Shown here: positions 44,721 through 58,229 of the stretch, piece after piece
How the letters are laid out: each line of letters begins with the position of its first letter
How positions within the stretch are numbered: the first letter of the stretch is position 1
DNA from: Dermanyssus gallinae
Taxonomy: Eukaryota > Arthropoda > Arachnida > Mesostigmata > Dermanyssidae
Direction of reading: 5' to 3'
Assembly (NCBI GenBank): GCA_003439945.1
Contig: QVRM01006134.1
Location: forward strand, 62,001 to 126,000
DNA: 64,000 nucleotides
Translations under genes and position numbers: made by a program
The notes under the pieces: generated by a model
What the model was told of the DNA's origin: nothing
What the model saw: the letters and a program-made list of their open reading frames with translations, nothing else
Database searches by the model: none

Positions 44721-47700
44721 GGCAAACCCTGGTATGCGGTCACTCAAGACAAGGCAGCAGAAGTCGATCAGAACAAAGAGAAGAATGCACATCTGCTCAC
44801 CCTTTTCAATAAGATATTTTAGGTGTCTGTGCTTGGGACTGTCAGACCCTTCACTCAAGCTGCATATTTAGACGAGACGAAAACTTCAAGTGTTTCGCTA
44901 AGCAAATCGACTAGACCGTGTTGGTCAGTGCGGCAGCGGCTACGGGCCTCGCACCGGGACAACTAAGAGCATTTTGAGATTCTGGCAAACAACGTGTGCG
45001 GAAATCTTGTAGTTTATAGTATCGGCGTCGAAGGTTCTAGCGCCGCGGTGTTACTGACCCCGTGGTTCAGCGTCATCGGCGTTGTCGGTTGCCGAATAAA
45101 TAGTTGTCTGTTCATCATTAAAATAAAAGGAAAAGAACCCTATCTAGTGTCACCAGCGGCTCCATAGTCAGTGGGTTTGCCAAAAGTGACGGTGGTTGGA
45201 GTGCGCGGAATGACGGCGTCACATTAAGGGTCGTTTGTGGAGTAGCCTAATGCTAGCTCTGCTGAAGTTGTTCCCCCAAGCTTGACTCGAGTGCTTAGCG
45301 AAAAGCCAATTCGAGCTGTCTGCGAAATTCGTTGAAAGACACTTTAGAGATGCCGCCAGGGGCGCTAGACGGCGCCACTTGAATGGAAATGCTGGAAAGA
45401 GCAACTGAAAGTGCTCTTTGAATTGCTATCCCGATTTGCGTGACTTTGGCATCACTCAGGATTGATGCAATCTTCTCTGTGTTACATTCATCACCCTATC
45501 AACGCTGCAGTGGAATCGACACACTTCCGACGAACTTCCGTCGGAAAATCGAGTCTGCTAAAGGTTAAAATGATTATATCAGTGGCTAAACAATGCCAGT
45601 TCGGACACTGTTCGCTCTATTTCAAATCGCCTCAGTGAGACCTAGTGACATCGAGGCGTTAACAATTGTTGTGTTGCTGAGTGTCGGATATACCGCAAAT
45701 GTTCCCTTTTACGTTAGAGATTGGCCTTATTTTTTTCTAAACTAAACCAAAATGTGTTTATTAGAGGTTGAACTCAACACCGTCGCTTTGTGTTCGGCTT
45801 ACTTGGCGATAATAACAAGCTCTTATCAGCTCTTGTAAAACAAGATTCCGCAACTGTTACTCTAAGATGTCTAGCGACGTCAGCGCAAACAGCACTAAAA
45901 TTTGTCTTCAATAAATTAATAATACCAGCAGATGCAAAATAGTTGCTGAGGTCGCTTATTTGTTGCAACCTTTGGTGTTGCCTCCTTTCTCATGACGTTG
46001 CTACCTACACCAACTACATATCACCTCTTTGGATTTCTTCTTCTTCGTGCGCCTGTCCGGAGTCACCAGTTGGCCGCAATGCGGCCCAGCTCTCTGTGGA
46101 TCCCTTTCAGCGCTCTCGTCACTGGCACCAAAGAAATCCGCTAAATCTGACCGCATTGCGCCGCTCTTGTCTTCGACGATTTGTCCCATGGGGCGTGATT
46201 ATCCTGCAGAGATGTCTGTTCGGTTTTTAGTTACGCCGATCTACAAAGCAGATAATCACTAGAGGTTGTTCTTGAGGAATGGTTTAAAGTTGTTGCATTA
46301 CATATAAGAGCACTAGACGGCTTTAGAAAAATACGCTGAATCACTAGTTTTTCGCAAAACTTAATGGTCGACTGCACTATTTAAATGTCAACATTTGAGA
46401 AACGCATTCGCTGATAAATAGCCGTATGGCCTCCGACGCGATAGGTACAAACGTACATCATTTAGTGCGCGCAGTAGAACGCAGAAAAGTGTGGTTCTCT
46501 ATCCCGGAGCAAGAACACTAAGGCGGCAAAACGCGACATAACAATGATAAAAGTAGGACTAACAAAAAGTGTTTTATGTATATATTTTATGCACAGGGCA
46601 GCGCATAGATGTATTGGGAAACACGTGAAGCAAATATGAAACTCTGGGCAGGCGTGTGCAACAAAATGCATCATGTTGTCATAATAAATGACAAATGACA
46701 TGCTGTCGAATCAGACGTCTAAAATGCAACTGAAGATGTTGCTGTTGACGACAATTTCCGACATGGTATTGCACTGTTGAGCAGTAGCTGCATTACATAC
46801 ACACTTAAAACTGACCAGAAACATTGTACAGAAGCAAATTGCTATTTTTTCTTAAGTTTCAAATCGGCAGATATATGAAACAACGAGCTACGCGAAAGTT
46901 CTTTTGGTCTTTGCTTTGAGCTAACACAAATCATCATTAAACAGATAGGGGAACGCAAAACCGTACCGCAACGAGTCAATGCTAGCTGTCTGCTGAGGTG
47001 GAGTTTTCGTAGCGATCTCGTTGTCCCTGTAGCGATCTCGACAGGCACTCAGCAGCCAGTTATTCCATTGAGACAATCGAGCAAGACTGCACAAAAACTA
47101 AAGACCTCCTTCGTTGCCTCGTTGCCTTTTTTTCGTCGACTATCAGTGCCATACTAGCCCATGCGCGCTATCTTATTTTGAACGCAGCACACGCTAACAC
47201 ACACATCTACGCTTATCGTTGCAGTTTGCGTTTGACATTTTTCGATGTCGTATCGAACTAGCCGACGATCACGCAGTGTAATGGCCATTCGCCGTCGTCG
47301 CGCAGGGGACGGACGTTCATGGAAGTCATGCAAGGCAATTTAGAAGGACGACGACCGATCGGCTTCGTACGTGGGGTTCAAACACAGGACACACGGTCTC
47401 TCCCGCCGGATCAAGCCGCCGCGCGGAAGGCAGTATCGCGTCGACTTGAGACTTGGGGGGGGGGGGGCTCTGGTCGCGATAGTCGTAAAATCGGCAACGG
47501 CCACAGTCCACGTGGATATATATATATCCAATTTCCAGCAGCATGGGTTGCCAACCCACGCAACCGTAAATAGACGTCGATATCCAATCGTGTTGGATAG
47601 CGCCGCATCGATTTTTTTTGGCGTCGTTCGTGGCGCTAGCCAGCCACTGAAGCAGTCAGTCAATCTCTACAACTTGACGGCTTGATCGCGGCCGCACGCT

Positions 47701-48230
47701 CGCGACGAGATGTTGCTGACTCTCTGGTTGAGCACATTGCCCACAATGTCCCACAATGTGTCATTCCTGAAATGTCACTGACTGAAACGATGCATTTGCA
47801 GAGCCTGTTGCATTGTTGCTGTTGTGGTGGTAATTGTTGTTGGTAATGTTGCTGCTGTTGCCATCGTCGTTGTCGTCGTCGTCGTTTTTTGTTGTCAGTG
47901 TCATTTTACCGGTTGCTATTGTTGCTGTTACTTTGACTCTGCAGGGCCTTGCTCTTGGCCTTGCTAAGCCTTTGCAGAGCCATACCTGGTTACAAGCCAT
48001 ACTGACACTAACCAGAGTGCGACCAATATCAGCGTGCTGTGCGCTGCTAAACAGACTTAATCACGTTGCGTCTAACCGACACAACGAGGATTACCCTGCC
48101 GATGGAAACCTCTGTCTAGGCTTAGTTTAAAAAGGCGAGTTGCTGAAACAAAGCTCCGTAATGTTCGGCTACGCTTTTAGATGTGCGAGATCTCCCCTTT
48201 ATGTGTATAAGTAAATGTAAGACATATGTA
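44721..48230. other. Unassigned stretch
   Basis: No recognisable domain. It contains a 14-G run near 47455-47467, TGGATATATATATATCCA near 47515, and an imperfect TTG/CTG/GTC trinucleotide-rich tract at about 47815-47935. Open frames at 47319-47685 on both strands follow from local GC richness. Confidence 0.4.
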
Positions 48231-48988
48231 TTTCAATTTCAATTTCAAACGTAGTTTATTCAACGGAGCTGCACTTTACAACGTTAATGTTATCAGAGAA
48301 TGAAAAAAAAACTAAAAAAGAAAAATCAAACGGCGAGGCAGAAAATCACACTCGACAAGGCCCACAAAGTGCTGTATATAAAAATATTTGACAAAAGGTA
48401 AGCACAATAGGTATTATTAAGATAGCTTCTATACAGCATTTGGTGCGTTTGTCAAACCAGAAATGATATTCACGCATACACGCATAGGTAGTCAACTTAT
48501 ACAGCATATAAATTATGCAAAACAACTATAGATGAAAACTCGTGGATAAATACAACTGTCCAATCTGAGTAGGTGTCTCTTTCTACAAAGCACAACAATA
48601 CCTATTAAGGACATTACTAGACAACGGGCTAGATTCAGACTGTGGCGTTAACAGCTATTGTCTTACTTCGCGAGCGACGAGGTGCTTCATTGTGAAATGT
48701 CTATTGGCTTTGAAGGCGACATGGAAGTGTGTGTTGACTAAACGTTAAGGTCTAGACTTCAAGTTGTTGCACGCCTAGCTGACGTTCGACTGGAAATAGG
48801 AACTAGTGGAAACGCGATTTCCGTAAGTGCAAATACGTGCAAAATATTATGTCCTAACAAAGACACCCGTGTATACTTTTTCATGAGCAGGTCAAATCGA
48901 CACACACCGGATCCCTTCGTCTCCTAGAAAATATGGCTTAAAGCGCATAATTCAGTATTTCTCTGGCTCTCAAGAGAGTTCCTTCACC

Positions 48989-50277
48989 CTAAAGAACGAT
49001 AAAGACCACAGTTTGGAACACGGACTTGCACATCAAAAGTACGCTCTCTGTAGAGACCCCAGTAAATTTAATACTACACAGCGCTGATATTACAGTATAG
49101 CACTTAGATGCAATATCATCGAGATGGGGTGCCACCTCATATTTTCCTGGAGAACGATGCCCAGGAACCAAGCGGTCTGCAATAGCCCAATATTCCAAGT
49201 CGTGCATATTAAGTTGTCAGGTAAGGCCAGCAGCCTCAGCAATGAGCGAAAAACTATGAAATTGGCTTTATTAGCATTGACAGCTAGTCCGAAAGTATTA
49301 ATTTTTAATTAATAAATTAAGAGAATTATATTGTTAACACTTAGGAGCAGCTGGTGCATTTCCGTATCATCATTCCGATGATTCAATCCAAACAGTAAGT
49401 GCGTTGTGTTAGCGGCAAAGCCATAGGAAAGACAATGTTTAAAACATAAACTCTTACTAGAATAAATTTCGAAGAAGGACGAGAAACATACAATGTCTGA
49501 AAATCGAGGAGTATTCATATTAACCTGTTGCCACGAGGACCCCATCCGACCAGCCCGTACCACCTGTCTCTGACCTAAAAGATAGGACCTGAAACAGACA
49601 ATAGCCGATGTGGAGCAATCCACCTGAGCGAGCATCTGGAATAGAAACAAATTATCAAGACATTCGAAAGCAGCCGACACGTCAAAAAGAACTACGAGAC
49701 AGAACGTATGTACCCCGACCAAAGTGGACACTCGCTGCCATAAGTGGGCCAACGCGAGGTCAGTCGGCCCACCCCTGCGAAAGCCGAACTGGTTAAGTGA
49801 ATGGAAATTGATCGACTCTAACTGTCGATTTAGCCTGACCAACTCGATTTTCTCGTTTCTCGATGACCCTTGAAATATAATCAACGACTAAGGTTGACCT
49901 ATACTGAACTGCGCGGTTTCGTTTACCTGTGCTTCTTAAATAAAAGGAAACATTGCCGTATTCTTCGACCGTGAGAAGAAGCTGCCAGACTCAAACGAAT
50001 AATTTAAATTGATAGTCAGATGGTAGTCAGTAGGCCATGCAATTGATCGAGCTGCTAGCTTCAACACTTTGACACTTCGACTTCAGTTTGCCTTTAGACA
50101 GAGATGATACCAAAAACCTCGGAAACAGAGACAACAGAGAGTAAATACGTCATCATTTTTGCCATACCTAAATAAATAAGGTTGTCTGCTCTTCTCGAGG
50201 TCAGCGATTGTTGTATTGTTACCTAAAGTAGCTAAGGGACGGCTTAGATTGTCTATAGTTTTAACTGGGTCTTCCAA
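48989..50277 (-). pseudogene. Worn RT domain of the 48-51 kb element
   Basis: Readable blocks: SFESGSFFSRSKNTAMFPFI near 50010, QFGFRRGGPTDLALAHLW near 49780, VVLFDVSAAFECLDN (motif A) near 49700, FRSYLLGQRQVVRAG near 49590, YGFAANTTHLLFG where a YADD motif C is expected near 49410, GLAVNANKANFIVF near 49270, and YWAIADRLVPGHRSPG near 49180. The double Asp of motif C is gone and motif B is badly eroded. Several stops break the frame. Position and order leave little doubt about RT ancestry. Confidence 0.68.
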
Positions 50278-50537
50278 GGTTTTAACGTCACAAACTTACA
50301 ACGCAGACGGTAAATCCGCCAAATCGTATCGCCTACAACAGAGTCAGTTGATAATTTTCAGAGTGGAGAGAAGTTGCTACGTTAGAGTTCAAAACGATTA
50401 CAATATATTGCTATCCTTGGAGCGCGGATTACGCTGAGGTCGCAGCGACGACTTCTGAAATGGACGGCTTTCGAGTTCACCGAATTCAACTTACGATGTC
50501 AGCGGTACATTTTCTTAACATAGCGACACAGCCCCCG

Positions 50538-50930
50538 TTAACCTAACGTGAAGGGGCCTTGGGTTTGGGGCCAACTCGACCAACAGTTTAACAGCCGCGG
50601 AGTTGTCAGAAAATATAAAGGAATCAGGTAGTCGGGAGATAAGAGCAAGGTTTCGAGAACTGCAGAGTCGATGGTGGTACACATTGAGCAATTAGAAACA
50701 CTAATATGGTCTATACACGCACTCGATGTAGACCAAGTTAAGCAATCACCAACAAGGGAGAAGTCTCTAGCGAAGAAGAATGATGTATAGTTAACAGGCT
50801 GCAGGACCAAAAGGAGGTTGACATTTGCATCGCCCATAAAAATGAAAGGGGTGCGGGCTTATTTCGGCAACAGCAGGGTGTTAATAAGACACATGGTTGG
50901 AACAACAAACATGACGCTGAGGTAAAATAC
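50538..50930 (-). pseudogene. Worn APE endonuclease fragment of the 48-51 kb element
   Basis: The minus-strand frame reads TPFIFMGDANVNLLL, matching the GDFN block, then FSLVGDCLTWSTSSACIDHI, matching the LVxxxTR and DHI blocks of CR1/Jockey-type endonucleases. The upstream catalytic glutamate region is not readable. Confidence 0.6.
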
Positions 50931-50944
50931 TGCAGATGGAATGC

Positions 50945-52330
50945 ACATAAGTAGGCCTTTACTTGAAGCAACTTATTCAAAACCGCTTGTGCACTAAGCT
51001 AATGTCATCCGAACGTTGGCATAGCTTCACATTTAGCGTGTAGTTTTGATTAGTATCGTTCACACTAGGCATTAGCAGAAACATTGTATGTAATTGAATG
51101 ATTATTAATTATCGAATTATTATATCGTTATTATGACATCAAACACCAACGTGAAGAAAACGCAGTATCAAAGAATCCTTGGTTTATATCGAGAGAGTTG
51201 GCAACAGCGGGGTGAGAACCTCAAAAATGTTTAGACGGAGGGCCGCTTTCAGCAATACAGTACTCAAAACCTTCGTGATGTATAGGTTTTGTTCAGTGCA
51301 GTTTACAACAGTGGCAAACCAAACAACAGTTCGGTTAAACAAATGAAGTTATATATGCTATTAATAAAACGCACTTATAAAAAAATGTGCTTTAAAAATA
51401 AAGTTATGTTGGTTGTAAGCCATATCCCTTAACTTTACAAGTAGCAGAGGTGTGCGGTGACTAAAATGGAAGTAGTTTACAAAGAGGACTTATAGCTAAC
51501 TTATGTACGGTGCGAATCTGCCTTTAGGGCTGAATGTAAATTCCAGTACATTTACGCAAACTTCGGGGCCAGGCGAGATCTTCACGACCAGTAGCCTCAC
51601 CACAGCAGCATAGATAGGTGGCAATGATGTGGAAGTAAGCCAGGCAAATAATTTCAAGCGGATATGGAATCGGGTGTTGTAGTCTGCTAGGACAAATCAA
51701 TTATCTTATTTGGTATGCCTCAGAAAGCTCTGGTTGCCAATACGACGCCTGAGTTGCAGATACAATGTTATCATTAATAAAACTTTTTATTTATTCTGTA
51801 ATAAGATGCATTCAGATTGTCGCAGCAGGTGAGATACCCTTCTTTTTTACTATTACTTTCACGTTAACCATTGTTCACGTCTACGACAATGACTCCTTAC
51901 AGACAACCAAAGTTGTCGACCACTACTATATAAGGCCATGAACTCAAAACAATTGTATGCAAGTAGCTGACTAGTAATGCCTAGAAACGACAGAGAGCGT
52001 GGTGCAACTATGCTAACAGTGAAGCAAATCGGCCACCACAGGCTAGCACAAATATTAATATATAAATTGAATAATATACTTTAAAAAATTATAATACTAA
52101 AATTGATTGGTGTGTCACATTGGCCGGTCTCAAAGCAGCAATCAGCACACAGTCCATATCGCGGATTAAAAACATGAGAAACAGACGCGCACACAATGCA
52201 CCGGGCCTCGAGCAGACACGATAGAAGATTTGCCCTATACTCAACACAACCTAAAGCAGGACACGAGAAAGACAGAATCACCAAACTAAGATGGCGTTCA
52301 GGACACACGACGCACTTCGGACGGAAGCCG
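50945..52330. other. Unassigned AT-rich stretch
   Basis: Dense stops in all frames. No repeat or gene was recognised. Confidence 0.45.
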
Positions 52331-52331
52331 G

Positions 52332-52335
<4 letters not shown>

Positions 52336-52387
<52 letters not shown>

Positions 52388-52401
52388 ATATTTATATATA
52401 T
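52336..52401. repeat. (TA)n microsatellite
   Basis: About 30 TA units with one interruption near the right end. Confidence 0.93.
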
Positions 52402-52559
52402 ACACATTGTCGCTGTATGATGGAACGGATGTGGTCGGCAATGGGCGGAAAAAGCATGCTTTCGCCTCTGCGGAGTGACATTGCGATGCCACCCACCGCG
52501 CATGTATGAAGATTGATGGTTTTACTGGTCTGGTCGAGCGACGCAAATCAGCTTGGATC

Positions 52560-53220
52560 TGCAGCCGTTGTTGCCGGTAGCGGCAGCGGTTGTGACCACC
52601 GCAACAGCAGCAATACCCCCCGGCAACAATAACAGCGGGAACAATAACACCACCAACAACAACAACAATAATATCAGCAACAACCTCTATAAGAACAACA
52701 TTGGTAACAGCAACAAGGTTAGAACAACGAAATGCAAAAACAATAGACAATAACAACACAGGGCAGCTGCATGATCAGCCAGGTCAGTAGCAGCAACAGC
52801 TAACACGACACAAGTAGCAAATCTTACAGCAGCGTTAGCAAAATCAAAAACTGAATCTACAACAACTAGAAAAATTATGTCAGTAACAACAACTACAACG
52901 ACAACAATAGCACTAAAGCAGCAGCAGCAGAAAAAGAAACAGCGGCACCAATATTAATTTGAACAAAAAGATTAGCAGCAACAGCTACAACAGCAATGCC
53001 GAGAACAGCAACAGAAATGTTGTCAGCAATAAAGAATACCAACCGGATTATAATAATCTTTAAAATAAAAATGCCATAAATATACAATATTATAGAAAAT
53101 AAACACGCTAGCAAAAACAACAGTAATAACATCAACAATAACGAGAAAGCAGCAACATCAGCAGCAGCAACGACAATTAAAACAACCAGATCAACAATAT
53201 TAGGAACATTAGCAACAAGC
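52560..53220. repeat. Cryptic AAC/AGC trinucleotide-rich tract
   Basis: About 660 bp dominated on the plus strand by CAA, AAC, CAG and AGC triplets with few pure runs. Frames through it encode Asn/Ser/Gln or Val/Leu-rich strings. These follow from composition and I do not call a gene. Similar smaller tracts lie near 2870, 33260 and 47830. Confidence 0.75.
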
Positions 53221-53371
53221 ATACGAGGGTGTAACCAATTGCGATCAGGCTATACAAAAACCCGCAGTGTAACGTTAACAAATGCAGCGTTTGTAGACGG
53301 CCAGCCAACCAGTCCGCGAGAGAGCCTACAGAAGTCATAACTACAATGGGTAAAAATGTCTCTATTTTAAA

Positions 53372-53387
53372 TAATAATAATAATACT
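53372..53387. repeat. (AAT)n tract at the 3' end of the RLE element
   Basis: Five AAT units on the plus strand. They abut the 3' end of the minus-strand element and match the plus-strand (AAT)n on its 5' side. Confidence 0.8.
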
Positions 53388-56357
53388 TTTTTTGGAACAA
53401 GGGTTTATTTTATCAATATGTACATGTATCACAATGATCAATATATTACTTAATATCTACAATATTGCTTATATGATTCTTATTGCTTGAGTGTCGGTGA
53501 CCACTCAACATCATCTTGGCGTAGCCTCTCTGTAATTCTAATGACACTCTCTGTCGGAGAAACGCGGTCGATTTTGGCTCCGCTGTGGCATCAAAGAGCT
53601 TCTTCCCAAGCTTCTTTGTCAGTTTGAGCTTTGAGCCTCAAACGCCAGATGACTTGAGGCCGAACGCTATTACAACGTGGTTCTCAAGGAGATGCGCGTA
53701 TAAGCGCCGTTTGTGCATCTCCCGTTGGTGGATAATGTTGCCGACGCCCGCGTTGGCTAGTACACGATACCCGAGGGCGTACGTGTCGGAGACGGTGACG
53801 TCCCACGCCAGCGGCCGGTTATGGACCCAGTCTCGGCTGGTAAGGCCATCCGGTCGACGCTTGTCGTCCCTCTGTAGTCCACCAGGCTCCAGTGTGACGC
53901 GGTAGCCGGCTTGTCTGAAAGCGCGCCCGAGGATGTCATTAATGGCATCGTGGCGGCCCTGCGTAAGCCCGGCCAGCTTAGTGCAACTAAGTCGGTGCAG
54001 GCCACGTTCATCCACCGTTCCACCACACGGGCATTCCTCTCTTTCAAACATGGCAATGCCAAGTCTGAGGCCACTGGCGGCACGGAAGTGGTCATCATCC
54101 AGCTTACTGCCGACTAGCTCGGACGGAAACACGTCAAGCCACGCTCCGGCGGCGTCGGATGAAACTGCTTTTAGTCTAATGCCGTCTACATCTAACTCAC
54201 AGGCACACAGAAGAGTTAAGTGGGTAGCCTGAGTGGCAATTTGGTCCCACCCCTTCTGCCTAGTGACCTGTTCGTCAGAAGGACGACCAGACTGACGCGC
54301 GTCCCAGATCCGAATGGCGTCTTGTTGGTGGCTGATGAGTATGCCGCTAGTAGCGGCAAGGAAAGCGGGCAAGGCAAGGTCAGAGGCCGAGCGAATGCCC
54401 ATTCCACCGGGCCGGACCGATAGGCTTGCCTGCATCCATGTCTTATCATCGAGCGTCAGGTCAAGGATGTTTTCCAAGGCTCCCCTCACTTGGTCGTCGA
54501 GGTCCAAAGTTTCTGACGGCAAAAGGAAGGCAGGTGAGATCCGTAGTACATACAGAACCTTTTGTACTCCCATTGCGTGCCGGAGCAGAAAGTAGGCTTG
54601 ATGTCTACCGAGATGACCCAGCCTGTGGTAAAGTCGGGAGAGTTGTTCTCCCTTCTCGGCCAGTACCGGGCCGGTCATTTCGGGAAAGACCGCCATACCC
54701 AACAGGTCCATTTCACACCGGTCCTTTACAAGGATGCCCGGGAGGTTGCTGTTGAATTCTGCAATCTTGGATGTCACCTGTTTGACGTACTGCTGCAACA
54801 GCAGGCTAAACGCAAAAGGACCCGCTACGTCTTTCTGCTGACAACCGGCTGATGACCTGATTTCAACTTCTGCGAACATCAGAGGAGTCGGCCTGCTATA
54901 TGCCTGGTGCATCATTGGATAGAGGGCCGGGGCGTGCTTGGAAACCTCTGCCAAAAGGTGTCCTCGTTTGTTCAAGTTAAACGCATTTTTGAAATCTAAT
55001 TTTAAGAAGCAGCATTTCTCGTTGTTGTTGAGGAAAGTGCGAGCCGTGTGAGCAATTATTTCTGCACCATTATGGGTGGCGCACCCCATTTGCCGAGGCT
55101 GCAGGTAGTTTTTCACATTGACCTGGGGAAGCAGGGTTTTTGTGGCTAGTCTTCGCAAAGTGCAGCCAACGGCTATAGGTCGATATCCTCCCGTTTTCTT
55201 CTTCAGAGCAATAAGCCACCATCCATATATGACGTTTCTCACAGTCTCCGGAACTTGCCCGTTACGTATGATGTCGCATACCTTGGCGAGTGTTTCCAGC
55301 ACATCGTTGTGGTCTCCGTTGGCAGGGACAAGACATTTTAGATGGTCAGGCGTGAGGCCGTCGAGACCTCCCGCCGCACCGGATGGAAAGGTGCGAAGTG
55401 CCTTGGCAACATCCTCGCTTGAGCATGACCCGACCGCTGGCAAGCCGATAGGAGACGATGGCACCACGTCCCCTGCGGGAGCAGGAGGGTGTTTTGCGAC
55501 TATCTCATCAATCGACTCCTTTGTTACGGGTGCAATCGTGTCATCGAAAGACAATATTCTAACAGCGCTCCGCACATTAAAATCCATGAAAAGCTTGTAA
55601 GCAGCGATCTGGGCGCGAGCTTTATCCGTCAACACACGCTTGCCTTGCCCCTCAGCCTCCATGCAAGTGAGAGTGGCAGCTTCAAAAAGGGCCACCTTTT
55701 CTTTGACAAGCCTGGCCAAGCTATGGTCTCCCTGGGTTTCTTTGTCGACTTTTGGGGCGAGGGTGAGCAGCGCGGTCAAGCTCACTTCGTCATTCTTTTT
55801 CACAACGTCTTTTAGCAGACGGTGGAAGAGTCCGCGCAAGGGGATTCTCGCTCCCTTTGGGATCCTGCGCAGCACCTTGCGTATCATCTTGGCGTTGGCG
55901 AGTAACTTCTGCAGAGAAAGAGGAGATGAAGACGGCAGGTGATGATCAGGTGTCGTCCCTCCATTTACTGGCGGCTGGCTGGCGGGTTGAGGAAAGCGTT
56001 CTGCTAGTGGAGCGTGCAAAGAAGGCAGCATTTGTGAGATGCTGCTAGTAGTGGCAGCGGCTCGTTGGAGCGCTGCTGTTCCACTAGACTCGGCTATCTT
56101 CTTCTTATGAGTCATTCCCGCGTGAATCTGGACACCCCGCTTCGTAGGAATCCACATTGAACACCACCGGCATTGAAATTTATTAGCCATTGTTGCTACC
56201 TCTTTAAAGCTAAGTAGTTGCTGGCTTTGCTGTGGCTGTCCACTACACATGCCTTGCCGTGCCAAGTGAAAATGTCGTTTTTATTGTCGGCGCGGTAAGT
56301 TTTTTTGAATAGTAGATCAGACTCTCCAACCTCAAAAAATTGGTTGAGCATATATAC

Positions 56358-56358
<1 letters not shown>
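53388..56358 (-). mobile_element. Near full-length RLE-type non-LTR retroelement (Dong/R4-like target preference)
   Basis: The element lies between plus-strand (AAT)n tracts at 53372-53387 and 56359-56405. It has a short 5' UTR of about 90 bp, one long ORF encoding a C2H2 finger, RT and restriction-like endonuclease, and a short 3' UTR with AATAAA near the end. A single ORF with C-terminal RLE is the plan of R2/R4/NeSL/HERO-group elements, which tend to be site-specific. Flanking by trinucleotide repeats on both sides fits insertion into (AAT)n, as reported for Dong elements of the R4 clade. Clade assignment here rests on that habit, not on a phylogeny. Confidence 0.82.
53638..56265 (-). pseudogene. 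C2H2 + RT + restriction-like endonuclease protein, missing RT motif C
   Basis: An 875-codon frame from ATG 56265. A C2H2 finger lies at 32-53 (C32, C35, H48, H53). RT blocks are FPSGAAGGLDGLTPDHLK (293-310), GGYRPIAVGCTLRR (359-372), GAEIIAHTARTFL (400-412), motif A LKLDFKNAFN (421-430) and motif B GCQQKDVAGPFAFSLL (474-489). Motif C with its paired aspartates is absent: AEFNSNLPG runs directly into ILVKDRCEMDLLG, an apparent in-frame deletion. The thumb is at 540-640. The RLE has CPCGG, H757 and C761, then RHDAIND (771-777), EPGGLQRDDKRRPDG (793-807) and WDVTV (821-825). The frame stops at TGA 53638-53640, but the same frame continues to TAA at 53446-53448 with the conserved tail RQRVSLELQRGYA. 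So the TGA looks premature. The copy is RT-dead. Confidence 0.85.

Positions 56359-56456
<98 letters not shown>
56359..56456. repeat. Back-to-back (AAT)n and (ATT)n, about 98 bp
   Basis: About 15 AAT units (56360-56405) are followed directly by about 17 ATT units (to 56456), forming one near-perfect inverted repeat. It separates two retroelement copies whose flanking triplets have opposite polarity. Confidence 0.92.
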
Positions 56457-56838
56457 TAGTTCGTAATCGTGTTATCAGAGTACATTTGTGAGGTTCGAAC
56501 GTGTCGCGTCGATTTAAGCACGTGCTATTTAGCTGCTCATCCCATGGCGCCGATTATAGAAGCGGCATTTCCTCTACTAATCCTCGCGCTGGTCCCCCGT
56601 TGTTGCTACAACTCTTCTGGCCAGATCCCGAATGAATTTTGCTGTTCCACTGCTGATGGGTTTTAAGGTTTCCATAGCCACCGGTACGTGAAGACTGTTT
56701 TCAAGGTCTGCGTATTTGCGTCTCTTTTCCTGTTCGGCGTGCTCTGCTACCTATCCTGTGCTAACAGAGCTATGGCTGAGATACGAGGGAGCTACTATGC
56801 AGAACACTGTAGCATTCCAGGCCAAGCACTTGCCATTA
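56457..56838 (-). pseudogene. 5'-truncated RLE element, tail copy 3
   Basis: The minus strand reads KCLAWNATV, APSYLSHSSVSTG, VAEHAEQEKRRKYADLE and TAKFIRDLARR, the extreme C-terminus of the RLE protein, then the 3' UTR, ending in (AAT)n on that strand. It is very close to tail copy 2 but carries a stop and a deletion near the end of the reading frame (around 56575). Confidence 0.8.
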
Positions 56839-56877
56839 TTATTATTATTATTATTAGTATTAGTATTATTATTTATT
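56839..56877. repeat. (ATT)n tract between tail copies
   Basis: About 12 ATT units with two AGT interruptions on the plus strand. Confidence 0.9.
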
Positions 56878-56879
56878 CA

Positions 56880-58155
<1,276 letters not shown>

Positions 58156-58156
58156 C

Positions 58157-58175
58157 TATTATTATTATTATTATT
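58157..58175. repeat. Short (ATT)n tract upstream of tail copy 1
   Basis: Six ATT units. Together with AATAATAAATA near 58222 it separates tail copies 1 and 4. Confidence 0.85.
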
Positions 58176-58229
58176 CGAAGTTATATAAATAAAATACATT
58201 ATTATGCACCTTCTTTTAATTATAATAAT

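Larger units (their letters stand above)
48234..50940 (-). mobile_element. APE-type non-LTR element with hexanucleotide-repeat 3' end
   Basis: Minus-strand element recognised from a worn endonuclease (about 50930-50540), RT (about 50280-49310) and RT C-terminus (about 49310-48990). It ends in AATAAA, then TTTGAAATTGAAATTGAAAT, i.e. about three GAAATT units, near 48234-48262. Short tandem repeats instead of poly(A) at the 3' end are typical of CR1/L2-like elements. The 5' end is missing or unreadable beyond about 50940. Confidence 0.72.

Noticed and set aside
44634..44858. 74-codon minus frame near 44.7 kb
   Set aside because: It overlaps the tRNA-like head of the family 2 SINE and is explained by it.
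52196..52509. Open frames rich in Tyr-Ile repeats, seen at all (TA)n tracts
   Set aside because: A TA microsatellite has no stop in the TAT/ATA phase and translates as alternating Tyr/Ile on either strand. These frames are composition artefacts.
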